Shown here piece after piece: positions 17,024 through 19,348 of a DNA stretch of 19,348 nt. The DNA is from Cerioporus squamosus. Taxonomy: Eukaryota; Basidiomycota; Agaricomycetes; Polyporales; Polyporaceae. The position numbers were made by a program, and so were the translations under genes. The stretch's first letter is position 1. Each line of letters begins with the position of its first letter. Location of the stretch: positions 1 to 19,348 of the forward strand of contig JABYQS010000524.1 of NCBI GenBank assembly GCA_022592435.1, in the 5' to 3' direction. The notes below the pieces were generated by a model. It saw only the letters and a list, made by a program, of their open reading frames with translations, did not search any database and was not told the origin of the DNA.

Positions 17024-17596
17024 GGTGGAGGAGAGCGGAGGTCGCGGTGCACTCGTCGGACGCGTCAGCGCAGACGCGTCTTGATGGGCGTCTGGGCTGG
17101 GTCACGTGGCTGGGGTAGTGAATGGGTGGCCGGGCTTGGCACACACGCTCACACTGGTCGCAGACAGGCTTAGCCACACGCACGACACGGCCTCGCTGCG
17201 ATTCTGTCCGTCTGCGCTGGCCAAGAGAGGGCGCAGGCTGCGGGGAACAGGGCGAGAGGGGCGGGCGCTAAGGGGGCCGCGGCCTGCCCTGAAGCCATCG
17301 CGATAAGGAAGGGCGAATCAGGACGCATCGCAGGCGCTGTCCGCCCTTTGCCCAAGCCCCTCACGACTCCCCGCTCTCTGAACCGTCGCTCTCGCTCTCC
17401 AGCTCACCAAGGTCAGTCTCCTCGCTCTCGTCCGCAGCGACCGCGCCTGCTCACGCATTCTCCGACTTCGCGCTCCGCGTTCGGCATCGCTCTTCTTGCG
17501 CTGCGCTTGCACTGCCTCGCCCCGCTGCTGCATATATCATCTCCGACAGCCCCCATCTCTTCATTACCTTTCTCTTTCACGAACTAGTACGACAAC
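17024..17596. promoter_or_regulatory. shared divergent promoter of RPN10 and actin
   Basis: 573 bases separate the two start codons. The actin side has a TATA-like CATATATCAT (17531-17540) and a pyrimidine-rich run (CCCCATCTCTTCATTACC, then TTTCTCTTTCAC) just before GAACTAGTACGACAACATGG, typical of strongly expressed fungal genes. The RPN10 side is GC-rich with no TATA box. An open frame at 17348-17587 is CT-biased leader and is not called. Confidence 0.6.
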
Positions 17597-19170
<1,574 letters not shown>

Positions 19171-19348
19171 GCGGCGGCGACGAGAGGAAAAACGAAGAAG
19201 GTGCACACGCTTCTCGCGATGTAGTAGACCCGTCCTACCATACGCTACCGACCTTTGTTTGTCCGCTTTCATCCTTATCGCATACGCTGTCTTTTAACCC
19301 TTGCCTCCTTTCGCCGGGCGAGAATACCTTCTTTGCACCGTGGCGATG
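19171..19348 (+). other. 3' flank of actin
   Basis: A 178-base tail to the window edge, pyrimidine-rich after 19250 (TTTGTTTGTCCGC). Probably the actin 3' UTR. No gene seen. Confidence 0.5.

Noticed and set aside
16404..17183. 259-codon minus-strand open frame as the RPN10 coding region
   Set aside because: It reaches the RPN10 exon 2 only by reading through the first intron and the upstream exon in the wrong frame. The spliced model from 17023 gives the conserved N-terminus.

Overview
The window looks like nuclear DNA of a filamentous fungus, most likely a basidiomycete (Agaricomycetes). Genes are split by many short introns of about 45-90 nt with GT...AG borders, coding GC is high, and the recognisable proteins (actin, RPN10, SCO1, CGI121, an NDUFB7-type complex I subunit, the SEC63 C-terminus) are fungal in form. 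I could not place the species.

Layout. Positions 1-141 hold the 3' end of an unrecognised gene, and 294-638 a possible small gene with a frame break. Next is a divergent pair of five-exon paralogues of unknown function, on the minus strand at 699-1654 and the plus strand at 3528-4506. They share all four intron positions and phases, and in both the first intron is GC-AG. A two-copy 127-bp tandem repeat lies just upstream of the TATA box of the second gene. After an uncharacterised gene (5348-6076) comes a 3' remnant of SEC63 (about 6836-7539), preceded by a CT-rich dispersed repeat. A second copy of that repeat (10182-10698) separates two tandem GNAT-type acetyltransferase paralogues (8211-10159 and 11167-12383).

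The most unusual object is an 804-bp element (8511-9314) inside an intron of the first GNAT gene. It has about 85-bp terminal inverted repeats and TTA target duplications. Its two arms carry outward-pointing tRNA-like sequences, each with A box, B box and T-run, and it also contains a perfect 47-nt palindrome. The corresponding intron of the sister GNAT gene lacks it.

The right-hand third is a block of housekeeping genes: CGI121 (KEOPS tRNA modification), SCO1 (copper delivery to cytochrome oxidase), an NDUFB7-like complex I subunit on the minus strand, RPN10 (proteasome ubiquitin receptor) on the minus strand, and actin transcribed divergently from RPN10. They share no pathway, so this is ordinary synteny rather than a cluster.

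Several conserved genes (actin, RPN10, SEC63, the second GNAT copy, the small gene at the left) carry one-base frame breaks, many of them shortened homopolymer runs. CGI121, SCO1, NDUFB7, the unknown pair and, with one doubtful intron, the first GNAT gene have clean reading frames. The breaks may be assembly errors or real decay. Sequence alone does not settle it, although actin also lacks a whole codon and has changed conserved residues, which simple read errors do not explain.
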